Below are positions 34,918 to 45,079 of a stretch of 64,000 nt of DNA, in pieces. The first letter of the stretch is position 1; each line of letters begins with the position of its first letter. The notes below the pieces were generated by a model. It was not told the origin of the DNA and searched no databases. It saw only the letters and a program-made list of their open reading frames with translations. The stretch is from Siderastrea radians. Lineage: Eukaryota > Cnidaria > Anthozoa > Scleractinia > Rhizangiidae. Location: contig OZ024888.1 of NCBI GenBank assembly GCA_964017195.1, positions 11,727,701-11,791,700 on the forward strand, read 5' to 3'. The position numbers were made by a program, and so were the translations under genes.

Positions 34918-35265
34918 TTCATTCATTCGTTCGTTCATTCATTCATTTGTTCTTTCGGTCGGTCGTTCATTCGTTTGTTCTTTCATTCAATCATTCATTA
35001 GTTCACTCATTCATTCATTCATTCATTCAGTCATTCATTCATTCATTCATTCATTCATTCATTCATTCACTCACTCACTCATTCACTCATTCATTCGTCC
35101 ATTCGTTAATTAATTCATTCATTCATTCATTCGTTCATTCATTCGTCCTTTCGTTCATTTCATTCAGTCATTCATTCATTCATTCATTCATTCATTCATT
35201 CTTTCATTCATTCATACGTCTCTTCGTTCATTCATTCGTCCCTTTGTTCATTTCATTTATTCATT
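34918..35265. repeat. ATTC/TTCG microsatellite
   Basis: About 350 bases of ATTC repeats with TTCG and CACT interruptions. Because 4 is prime to 3, every frame reads as a long Phe-Ile-His-Ser repeat; those frames are not genes. Confidence 0.95.
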
Positions 35266-35940
35266 CAAACAAACAAGCAAACAAAGAAAAGCAGCAAAGT
35301 GTTGAATTCTACATAATTCTGGTAAAAATTATGATTAAAATTGTAAATGCTGCACTCTCTGAGGGAGATGACAAAACCGCCGCCATCGTGGACTACATTA
35401 GAACTTATACTATTAGAGATCCTGGTAACATCGCCTCTTTAATTTATATTTTAGAGGACATAAATATCTAAATTAAATGAAAAGCTTTCTAAAATGTTGA
35501 AAAACAGCAATAACCCAGAGGAGGAGTTGCAACCAGGCCTACGTCAACATCAGCTGTTTTTTATTTATTTATTTACTTATTTATTTATTTATTTATTTTA
35601 ATACTGTTGCTTACTCAAAACATTTGATTATAAATTCTCCTGGAAAATGTTACTTCTAAGTGTTTTACTTCTAGCTTGAGCTTGGTTTATACCAGGGGAA
35701 AAGGGGTTGAAACAGTAAAATTTTCCTCAGAATTAGCACATTTCCTCTTGAATTGTGCAGCTGCTTTTCATTGTTCCTAAGATAAAAAGAGCAAGCCTTC
35801 TTGATACCTTTTAATATCGGTGTAAAGCTTATCGATGAACTTTATTTCCACTCAGCAGTCGTGTCGACTCGCCACTTGCATACTAATTAACTTACATGTG
35901 CAATATGCTAATGATTACCTGACATGTGTAATGTGCTAAT
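35266..35940 (+). repeat. Modules 3 and 4 of the higher-order repeat, copy A
   Basis: Module 3 carries GTGTTGAATTCTACATAATT and a CTCTCTGAGGGAGATGAC-like block; module 4 carries AACAGCAATAACCCAGAGG and an AATTAGCACATTTCCTCTTG block. Copies lie at 42050-42540, 55905-56200 and 25255-25480. A short frame over module 3 is not conserved. Confidence 0.75.
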
Positions 35941-36009
35941 TGAACTCAACAGAAAACAATGCGATATGTTACAATCGGGATAGAAAAACAAACACTCCTT
36001 TTGATAATG

Positions 36010-36440
36010 TGGTTCTTTTTGTTACGATGTACGAGGTGGCTCTAACTTTTAAGTCTGTAAGTGAAATTCTAAAGCAATTTATATACAAGCTACTGAACAG
36101 TTGTTTGGTGTTTTACTTTCTACTGTACCATACAAGTTCGTTCTAAGTTTTAATTCTGTGGATAAAGTCCTAAGTGGGACCATTCAAATAACAGTTTTAA
36201 GCAATACTTTCCTGTGGTTAATTTTTTGTTACGCAGTACTTTTGAGTCTGTGGATATAATTTCGATATGTCACCAATCAGGTGAAAGCTATTGAGCAGTA
36301 CTTTCCCCATGTTTCTTATGTTTCGGTTTGTAATGCTGTACAAGGTGGTTCTAACTTTTCAGATTATGGATGAAATGCTAAGTGTAGTCATCAAAATAAA
36401 AGCTACACAGCATTACTTCCCTGTGGTACTGTTTATCATA
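36010..36440 (+). repeat. 106-bp satellite array, part 1
   Basis: Diverged tandem units of about 106 bp with the core AAAGCTACTGAGCAGTACTT, TTCCTGTGGTGCTGTTTAT, ATGCTGTACAAGGTGGTTCT and GTGGATGAAATCCTAA. The array is split by an insertion at 36440-37205 and resumes after it. Confidence 0.85.
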
Positions 36441-37205
36441 ATCATTTTACTAGGCATTGTGACGTATTTTGCGGGCCTAAATATCTTAGCCCGCTCAGAT
36501 CACCAATCAGAAGCGCATAAATTTAGTTACCAACCAATCAGAAAACTGGAAACCTTTTAAATGTTCGCGCTGTTTTCTCTGTCAGTTCTGTTTACTTCAC
36601 TCGCTTCTTTGCCGGCTCTAGAGTTTGTGTAAAAAATAGCCGATTCTCAGTCTTCCCAGTTGGATGAAGAAGATTGAAACAACCTCGAAGAAGCTGTAAG
36701 TGAAAATAATGCCTGTAGTAGCTCCACGGAAAGCGGGGAAGTCGACGAGCGAAACTCGCTCGTCCGTTCAGGATATTATGCTAAACTGCTAATTCACAAA
36801 TTGTACAATCAACATCAGCACTGCTAAATGACTTATTTTCTGCTGGTTCTACTAAGGTTTGTATCATTTTTCTTTCAAACATTTTGGAGCAGAAACTATT
36901 TCTAAAAATATTTTCTGGTTGTATTCTGTCGGCCTCTGTCGTGTTTGTTTTAAAAGCATTTGCAATAAAATTAAACGCCGTGTCGGTTTAGTCAACTCAT
37001 CACTCACTATGCTGCTAATATTTCTTTTCTAATACCCTATAAAATGATTATAATAGTAATAGAGTTGATGTTTTTGGGCGTAAATATGTTTTTGGCCCTT
37101 CTCAGAGCTCATTTCTCCTCGCCTGCGGCTCGGGCTAAAATGAGCCTTAGTCGGGCCAAAAGCATATTTACGCCCGCGAACATCAACTCGCTTGTTATAT
37201 TACTC
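36440..37205 (+). mobile_element. Insertion inside the satellite: decayed TE 5' region and fold-back
   Basis: The satellite stops at about 36440 and resumes at about 37205. The insert holds ACCAATCAGAAGCG promoter-like boxes and a run encoding ADSQSSQLDEED, stop, NNLEEAVSENNACSSSTESG (36640-36770), in which a start codon has decayed to ATA. A similar N terminus occurs, as I recall, in tyrosine-recombinase-like Crypton proteins of corals; this is unverified. A palindrome follows: GGGCGTAAATATGTTTTTGG and its inverse ending at 37175. Confidence 0.5.
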
Positions 37206-37545
37206 TTGAGCCTGAAGCTTAAAATTCTGTGTGTAGTCATTCAAATAATTAAAAGATACTGAAAGCTACTGAGCTGTTTTTTCCTAGGATTCTGTTTGTT
37301 ATCCTGTACAAAGTGCCACTGACGTTTGAGCCTGTGGATGAAATCCTAAAGTGTGACCATTCAAATGAAAGCTATTGAGCAGTACTTTCCTGTGGTGCTG
37401 TGTATTATGCTGTACGCGTTGGTTCTAGCTTTTAAGTCTATGGATCGAAATTAAAAGTGTGACCATTCACATAAAAGATACTAAAAGATTCTAAATAAAG
37501 TGTTGCTTTTCTGTGGTACTGTTTGTTTTGCTGTACAACTAAAGC
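37205..37545 (+). repeat. 106-bp satellite array, part 2
   Basis: Continuation of the array interrupted at 36440, with about three diverged units (TGTGACCATTCAAATGAAAG, GCTATTGAGCAGTACTTTCC). Confidence 0.85.
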
Positions 37546-38020
37546 AATTACACGGTAGGTGCATGACATTTTTCTTTCTCCATGCACTGCAAAAGAACAT
37601 CTAAAAAAAGAAAATACTTGTTTTACATTTAAGAACTATTGCGGATTAAAGGGTCAAGTTCGAAGCGGATGCAAAGGATCAAATTAGTACTGTCTCTACA
37701 ATTTTCCTTACTGGTGGCCTGAGCCATTTTAAGTTATAACGTTAGGGAGAATCATGTGTAATTTGAAAGCACAGACTATAGTGTCACGTGCAGTGATGTC
37801 AATGGCTAGTCTATTCTACCCTGTACCTCATCCTGTGATTCTCTCAATATTTACCAGTCGGGTGTCCTTTACATGCCAACGTTTTCTGGTATCCAAGAAC
37901 ACAGAAAAAAAAAACAAACAAACAAACAAAAACACCCACCACCGGCAGGAGCCAGTTCTTATAGTACATTCTTAAATTCATTTTAGCATTATCTGTTCGA
38001 ATACTTAACGATTTTCACCG
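37545..38020 (+). repeat. Module 1, copy B
   Basis: Same landmarks as the copy at 33656, including GAAGCGGATGCAAAGGATC, TATAACGTTAGGGAGAATC and GGTGTCCTTTACATGCCAAC, ending in an A/CAAA-rich tail. It lacks the insertion seen in copy A. Confidence 0.8.
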
Positions 38021-38970
38021 AAGTGGAGGTGAATTGTTAACAACTATGCAGCGAAATCGCGCGGAGTATCTAAATTAGGGCTTAGCCGAAGAGACAGAAT
38101 TTGGCAAATGAGGGGATATTCCGCAAGGTTGAGCAGGATAATTGTTTTATTCTTCAACAAATTGTTACCAATTCCATTTTCACAAAAGTCACGTACGAAA
38201 AATAGACACATCTCAAGTTAACACAACGGTCATCACAGCAAATAAGTATTCGAAGTTCACTGCAGTTCACTTCGATACAGGCTCATTTACAAACCTGGTT
38301 TTCATAATCACAAGTGATAAGAATGTGTTAATTTGTTTTTTGTTGGTTTGTATTTACCTGTCAGTTACATGTAATTTATGCAAAAAATCGAAACTAATAC
38401 CCATTAGAAAAAGGTATTAGGGTAATGAATAAGCAAACGAAAATAGGAGACGTCTGCAGGCACGCTATGCCTTGAACATCTATGGCTCATTGTTATTCAA
38501 GAGAGATAAAGAAAAGATTGTCTGAACAAGAATAGGAAACTTAAAGTGACAAATTTTTACTGTTTAGAAAAGACAAAAAAAGACATTTTGATATTTTAGT
38601 TCACCCGGACGCAATACGAAGACGTAAATGACCGTGATAATAGAAGAGTAACCACACAACACTACACCTTTATTAACCTTGGAATGTCAAAGAGATCGTT
38701 CCTATTATCAGGCCGTTTTCACAAGAGAGTCACTTCAGAGTGCTCAGCGCAGATTTACCAGCACAGAGTATGGCACAGTGAGAGCACAAATTTAAAAATA
38801 ATCTCTTTTTTTCAGTTTTTAATAGCGCACTTCGTTCTAACAGAAAAAAATAAATGATCATGGCTTACACCGAAGAGCTGCGCTTAGATGAATTTAAGTC
38901 TTTTTTGGCATCAATATTGGATCAGGGGATAACTGATTTTTAGAGCCGTTGCAGTTAAATTCATGGTGTT
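38021..38970. other. No supported gene
   Basis: Unique-looking AT-rich sequence between module 1 copy B and the next satellite array. A 92-codon plus-strand frame (38142-38420) has a hydrophobic stretch near its end but no other support. Confidence 0.4.
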
Positions 38971-40590
38971 TCCCATTCAAATATGAGTTTTTGTAATGCT
39001 GTACATAGTGAATCTAACTTTTGAGTCAGTGAATAGTACTCCGAGGTGTCACCAATCAAGCGAAAGCTACTGAGCAATCCTTTCTGTTTTACTGTTTACT
39101 ATGTTAGCTCTAACGTTTAACTTTGTGGGTAAAATCCTAAGTGTGACCATTTAAATAACAGTTTTAAGCAGTACTTTCCTGTTGAAAGCTATTAAACAGT
39201 ACGTACTTTCGTATGATACAAGATGGTTCTCACTTTTCAGCTTATGGATGAAATGCTACGTGTGGTGATTAATTACTGAATGAAAGCTACTGAGCATTAC
39301 TTCCCTCTGGTACTCTTTATCAATCTGTACAAGTTGGATCTAACTTTAGAGCCTAAAGATTAAAGTGTGACTGTTCATATGAAGGCTACTGAGCAGTACT
39401 TTCCTGTGGTGCTGTTATTATTTTGTACAATGTGGTTCTATTACTTTAAACTCTGTGGATAAAATCTTAAATGTAACCATTCAAATAAGAGTCTTAGGCA
39501 GTAATTTCCTGTGGTTATTTTAATATAATTTGTTATGCTGTACAAAGTGGCTCTAACTTTTGAGCCTGTAGATGAAATCCTAAAGTGTAACCATTCATAT
39601 AAAAGCTACTGAGCCGTACTTTCTTGTGGTGCTGTTTATTATGCTGCACGATGTGGTTCTAACTTTTGAGTCTGTTGGTGAAATCCTGAAGTGTGACCAT
39701 CCAAGTGAAAGTCAATGAGCAGTACTTTCCTGTGATACTGTTCATTGCGTTGTACTTGGTGATTTCAACTTTTGAACTGTGGATGAAATCCTAAAGTTTG
39801 ACCATTCAAATGAAAGCTACTGAGCAGAACTTTCTTGTGGTGCTGTTTGTTGTGCTGTACAAGGCTGCTCTAACTTTTGAGTCTGTGGATAATATTTCGA
39901 GGTGTGACCATTCAAGTGAAAGCTATTGAGCAGTACTTTCCTATGATTCTGTTTGTTATGCGCACATAAGTTGGATCTACCTCTTAAGCTTAAGTGTGAC
40001 CATTTAAATAAAAGATGCTGAAAACTACTTAGCAGTACTTGCCCGTAGTACTGTTTATTATGCTGTACAAGGTCGCTCTGACATTTGACCCTGTAGATGA
40101 AATTCTCATGTGTGATCAAAGCTACTGAGCATTACTTTCCTGTGGTGCTGTTTATTAACCAGTACAAGTTGAATCTAACTTTAAAGCTAATGAATTGAAA
40201 TTGTAGGTGTGACCATTGATATAAACGATACTGAGCATAGTGTTACTTTTCTGTGTACTGTTTGTTGTGCTGTGCAACGTGGCCCTGACTTTTGAATGTG
40301 TGATGAAATCCTCGTGTGTGACCAAAGCTACTGAGCAGTACTTTTCTGTGATGCTGTTTATTAACCTGTACAAGTTGATGTAACTTTAAAGCTAATAAAT
40401 TGAAATTCTAGGTGTGACCATTCAAATAAACGATACTGAGTAAAGTGTTACTTTTCTGTGGTACTGACTTTTGAGTCTGTGAATGAAATCCTTACGTGAG
40501 ACTAAAGCTACTTACCAGTACTTTCCTGTGGTAATGATTATTGTGCAGAACAAAAATTCATTAGTCTCAGTAACCATTTAAATGAAAGCA
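38971..40590 (+). repeat. 106-bp satellite array, largest block
   Basis: About 15 units in direct tandem, each with CTGAGCAGTACTTTCCTGTG and a CTGTACAAGGTGG-type core, differing by substitutions and small indels. No unit keeps an open frame. The block leads directly into module 1 copy C. Confidence 0.9.
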
Positions 40591-41050
40591 ACTGAACAGC
40601 ACGTGATGTTTATTTTTCCGTGCATTGCAAGAACGTTGTTTTTCATTTGAGAGCTATTGCGAATTAAAGGAATCAAATTATAAGCGGATGCAAACAATCA
40701 AGTTAGTATTGTGCCTGATTTTTTTCCCTACTGGGGGCCTCGGCCATTTTGGGTTATAACGTTAGGGAGAGTCCTGTGTAGTTTGAAGGCTCAAACTATA
40801 GAGTCGGGTGTTGTGATTTCAGTTGCTAGTGTATACTACACTCTGTCCCTCACGCTGTGGCTCTCGCTGTTTTTCAGTCAGGTTTTCTTTACATGCCTAC
40901 TTTCTTGTTCTCAAGAACCCAGACTGCCAAGGAAATTGAAAACAATAAAAAACGAAAAACACCGCCGGCAGAAACCAGGTTCGACACTAAATTGTTAAAT
41001 TCACTTTAGCTGTATCACTTGGAACTCGTAACGTTAGTATGTACCAAACC
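40565..41050 (+). repeat. Module 1, copy C
   Basis: Very close to copy A (33656): shares AAGCGGATGCAAACAATCAA, GATTTTTTTCCCTACTGGGG and GAGTCGGGTGTTGTGATTTC, but lacks the palindrome-derived insertion. Copies A and C are more alike than either is to B. Confidence 0.8.
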
Positions 41051-41350
41051 AGTGGATAGTGTTTTTCGCGCGCTCTGATTGGCTGCTAATACTCCGGATA
41101 GTATCTGCTATTCACCTCGCCACATTTTTCTGGATTTCGCGCGCGAGTTCTTCCTCATTTCTAAAAAAAAAGGAACTATTTGGTCCTGGCTACCCACTGG
41201 TTTGGTATATACGAAAACAATTATTCACCTTAGTGTCGGTGAAGAGTGGTAGATATTTTTCTCGCCACAGCTCGGCTCGACAAATATCTACCATTATTCA
41301 CCTCAACTTCAGTGAATTGCTAGTTATTCACAGAATTAAAGGTGAGTCCC
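41050..41350. mobile_element. Fold-back element, GTGAA-rich
   Basis: ATTATTCACCTTAGTGTCGG and a later ATTATTCACCTCAACTTCAG flank a core with GGTAGATATTTTTCTCGCC and its inverse CGACAAATATCTACC. Related sequence lies at 56380-56590. It separates module 1 from module 2 only in this copy. Confidence 0.5.
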
Positions 41351-41384
41351 GAGTTGCAGAATACTTTTTTGTCACCTAAAAACT

Positions 41385-42540
41385 GTGAGCAGTACAAGGT
41401 TACCTAAAAAACCGAACAAAAAAGCATAAGAAGAGAAATCACGTGCAGTTAAGAAAACAAATCTAAATGGGTTGATTTTGGGCCGGGTATATTACCGCTG
41501 TATATTTTGATAATGGCAGGCAAAGGAGTCGGGTTCGAACTTCGCGCGGATCCTGTAACAAAGCGCACTAAAACAACGGAAGTAAAACTAACGCAAAAAA
41601 GGCATCAGGGTAAGGTCAAGGTCAAACAGATTCAACATCATTCAATATTGCTCAATACAACTTTTTTGTTGTCAATTTTGAAAGAGGTGGCCAAACAAAT
41701 TTAACATTGTTTTCTACACCTGAGAGCAAAAAACCTTCATTCAACAGGGCACCCAACGTGTTTAAACATGTAGAATTCTACAACCGGGTGTTCAATAAAA
41801 ACGTTGAACCCGTTCCTGCATGGCCTAATGCCTGGAATATCTGCAAAGAGAACGGTAATGCACCCCCCCCCCCAAACAAAAAAAATACTTAAGTAGAAAA
41901 CAATTAACAGAGATCCTCCTAATAATACGATACTATATTTTTTCTTAAAACAAATTAAATACTGTGGAGAGAAGCAAGATCATTCATTCATTCATTCATT
42001 CATTCTCTACCAGTCGGGTGTCCTTTACACACACTTTCCTGGTATTCAGGAATCCAGAGAAGCCCCCCCCCAAAAAAAACAAACACAAACAAACCAGCAA
42101 ATAAAAAGAAAGCAGCAAAGTGTTGAATTCTACATAATTCTGGTAATTTTATAATTAAATTTGTAAATTCTGCAATCTCTGAGGAAGACAACCAAACCGC
42201 GGCTATCGTGGATTATATTAGATACCCTGGCAACACTGCAAATGAAATGCATAATAACAACTTTATATCTTAGAGGACATAAATATCTAAATTAAATGAA
42301 AAGCTGTTCTAAAGTGTTGAAAAGCAGCAATAAACAGGAGAGGAGTTGCAACCAGGCCTACGCAAGAGAACCAACATCGGCTGTTCATATTTAATTAAAA
42401 AAAAAACTCTTTTAAATAGAACTTTTGCTTCTTCAAATAATTAATTATAATTTCTGCTGGAGAAGTTAACTGCTAAGCATTTTAAACGACGAAAATTGGT
42501 GACAAGAATTAGCTTGTAGTTAGTTTCTATTAGGAGACAA
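41385..42540 (+). repeat. Modules 2-4, copy C, with short ATTC microsatellite
   Basis: Module 2 (41385-41960), a seven-unit ATTC run (41978-42005), module 3 with GTGTTGAATTCTACATAATT (42115) and module 4 with AACCAGGCCTACGCAAGAGA (42350). The 9.4-kb transposon sits just downstream, so it inserted next to or into this copy. Confidence 0.75.
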
Positions 42541-42656
42541 AGGGACGGTTATTTAAACGAAGTCTAACTTAGACCACAGGTTAAATCTGGTTATTTATGG
42601 GTCATTTTAAGGAGATAAACGTTGCCTATAGCCTGTCCTTTACGGTGGCCCACAGC

Positions 42657-43350
42657 TGTCACGGCAACAACAAAAAGCTCACGGTAAAAACAAAAAGCTC
42701 ACGGCAGAAACAAAATGCTCACGGCAAAAGCAAAAAGCTCACGGCGAAAGCAAAAAAGGTCACGGCAAAAACAAAATGCTCGCGGCAAAAACAAAATGCT
42801 CACGGCAAAAGCAAAAAGCTCACGGCGAAAACAAAAAAGGTCACGGTAAAAACAAAATGCTCGCGGCAAAAACAAAAAGCTCACGGCAAAAGCAAAAAGC
42901 TAACGGCGAAAAAAAAAGGTCACGGCAAAAGCAAAAAGCTCACGGCAAAAGCAAAAAGCTCACGGCGAAAACAAAATACTCACGGCGAAAAAAAAAGGTC
43001 ACAGCAAAAACAAATGCTCACGGCAAAAGCAAAAAGCTCACGGCAAAAACAAAATGCTCACGGCAAAAGCAAAAAGCTCACGGCGAAAACAAAAAAGGTC
43101 ACGGCAAAAGCAAAAAGCTAACGGCGAAAAAAAAAGGCCACGGCAAAAACAAAAAGCTCATGGCAAAAGCAAAAAGCTCACGGCGAAAACAAAATGCTCA
43201 CGGCGAAAAAAGAAGGTCACGGCAAAAGCAAAACGCTCACGGCAAAAGCAAAAAGCTCACGGCAAAAACAAAATGCTCACGGCAAAAGCAAAAAGCTCAC
43301 GGCAAAAGCAAAGGCTCACGGCAAAAGCGAAACGCTCACGGCAAAAATAA
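42657..43350 (+). repeat. Subterminal ~20-bp tandem array, left
   Basis: Units alternate CTCACGGCAAAAACAAAATG, CTCACGGCGAAAACAAAA and GGTCACGGCAAAAGC. The TCACGGC core is the best kept part; spacing varies by a few bases. Long Lys-rich frames run through all registers because there are no stops in the unit; they are not proteins. Arrays of short motifs just inside the tips are used as transposase-binding sites in some DNA transposons (for example En/Spm); this role is inferred here. Confidence 0.9.
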
Positions 43351-43467
43351 AAACCACACGCCACGTGTCCTGGACACTAAAAGTGTGCTCGCAAAAGTTG
43401 TTGGGATTAAATCCAACATGGCTGCGTCTTGAACTGACTTGTCGAAGCTCTGACAACCTAAACCGAG
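43351..43467 (+). promoter_or_regulatory. Promoter / 5' UTR of the ligase gene with tiny uORF
   Basis: Between the array and the start codon lie CACGTG (an E-box, in CCACGTGTCC), and TCCAACATGGCTGCGTCTTG. The latter resembles a YY1-type initiator (AANATGGCG) and also contains a four-codon uORF, MAAS-stop. No TATA box is seen. The same elements precede the integrase gene at 51106-51231, including the uORF, so the two genes are probably transcribed under the same control. Confidence 0.5.
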
Positions 43468-45048
43468 ATGTTTTGCCCAAAGTGCGGCGCTGAGTCGGCG
43501 TCTGCAGCCAATTTCTGTGTTCGATGTGGTCAAGGTAAGATGTAGCAACGTCAGTAGAGTACATAACCATCGCACAGCCGGCCTTTGTCTTTATTTCCAT
43601 ATTTACACAGCTGAAATTAACCACGTGCTGTCCCTCTTCTGTCTAAAGGTTTACCTTCGACTTCGCAGTCAAACATAGCGGAGGAAGTGAAAGGTAACAG
43701 TTACTCTTACACGGTTATTTATCACAAGACACTGGAACGACAATAGCGCAAAGTGCCCGTGTTCATCATTTATTATTAAGTCGTACCGATCGGCGTTATT
43801 CATTGTTTTATGGTTGTTATTGCCAACTATCACCTGGACGCCCAACATTGGCAAGATGCAACCTAAGCTAAGAGGATTATGTTGTGATGATTTTCTTGAA
43901 GTAAGCACCGTTGCTATGGGGGCATGGCTCTAAAAGAAAGCAGCCGTAAAAAAATGAGTTTGATTTATTTGCGGAAATGAATATGTTAGATTTTTTTCAA
44001 TTCACCAGAAAACTACTTGCGTGTTTAGGGGCTGTACTTTATTTAAGGCCAAGGGAGGGGGGGAGGTGTAGGGGTAATAGTTTCAAAATCATTGAAAATG
44101 GGGGGGGTTACTTTTTTTTAAGCTGCAGCAGAAGTTGGGGGGGTAGAAAATTATTTATCATTAACAGTGTGAAGTCTCCTTTGTTGGGAAAACATCATAT
44201 TTCCCTTCAATTGTTGGTGTTCAAGAACAATTTCTTATAGTTGAAGTCTGTCGTTTTAAACATTTTGGTGCACATAATATTTGGGGGTGGGGGGGGGAGA
44301 ATTTTTGAATATGTCCACTTTCAGGGATGGGTACATTTTTCATATGCCTGGGTTGGCAAGAAAATCACCCTTAGCCATAAATAACGAACAGTCCCTTAAC
44401 CCTGGTCTCATGCCATGTTGACAGTGAGATAGCTTTTTAATTTAATGTTTTGTAAGTATTTCGTTTTGTGTTGGTAAAGGAGTTACGTGTGTTCTGAACT
44501 GGTATTTTGCCAAATTTCATGAAATCGTAAAAAGTGGTTTCCTAGATATCAGCACATTTCCACTGAAACATGCAGTCACATTTTTTTTTTGGTTAACTGC
44601 ACCCGTTTTGCATTTGACTGGGTTCTTGATTCGAAAGACAAACATGAGCCAAAAAAGGAATGGAATTTTTCCATTTGTACACTTTTTAATACAGTTGTTC
44701 AACAAACGTTTTTGTATATAACTGACTGTTTGATTTTAAGGAGGAAAATGACACTTAAGCAATCCACTTTGAACAAAAAAGTGATCGCTGTATAGGCGCC
44801 ATGTTTGTTTCCTCAAAGCTTTGCACGCGCGCTGACTCGTGGCAGCAATAGAAAGCGTAGAGTGCGCGTGTTTGGTGGCGGCACTTCAATGGCGTTCATT
44901 ACTTTTAAGGGTTCCGAGCTACAGAACGACTACAACTGTAATCAGCGTGCGCAAAATCTCGAATTTAAATGACCCCACCACTTGTCGCGGGGAAAAATTC
45001 ATAGCGTGAGAGAAAACGAATTATAAAATAACTAAGATACTACGCGCA

Positions 45049-45079
<31 letters not shown>

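Larger units (their letters stand above)
42643..43534 (+). repeat. Left terminal inverted repeat (892 bp), includes promoter and first exon
   Basis: From outside in: tip CGGTGGCCC, about 35 units of a ~20-bp tandem repeat (TCACGGCAAAAGCAAAAAG type, 42657-43350), a 117-bp promoter/5' UTR and the zinc-ribbon exon. All four parts are found again, inverted and in the same order, at 51039-52082. Confidence 0.9.

Noticed and set aside
34757..35471. Frames with Phe-Ile-His-Ser repeats (118 and 174 codons), likewise at 55598-55951 and 56128-56363
   Set aside because: They are translations of ATTC/TTCG microsatellites, open in all frames because four is prime to three.
42597..43432. Long Lys/Ser/Gly/His-rich reading frames (174 and 218 codons) on the plus strand
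   Set aside because: They run through the ~20-bp tandem array in several registers at once; the unit simply lacks stop codons. The same frames appear inverted at 51153-52093.
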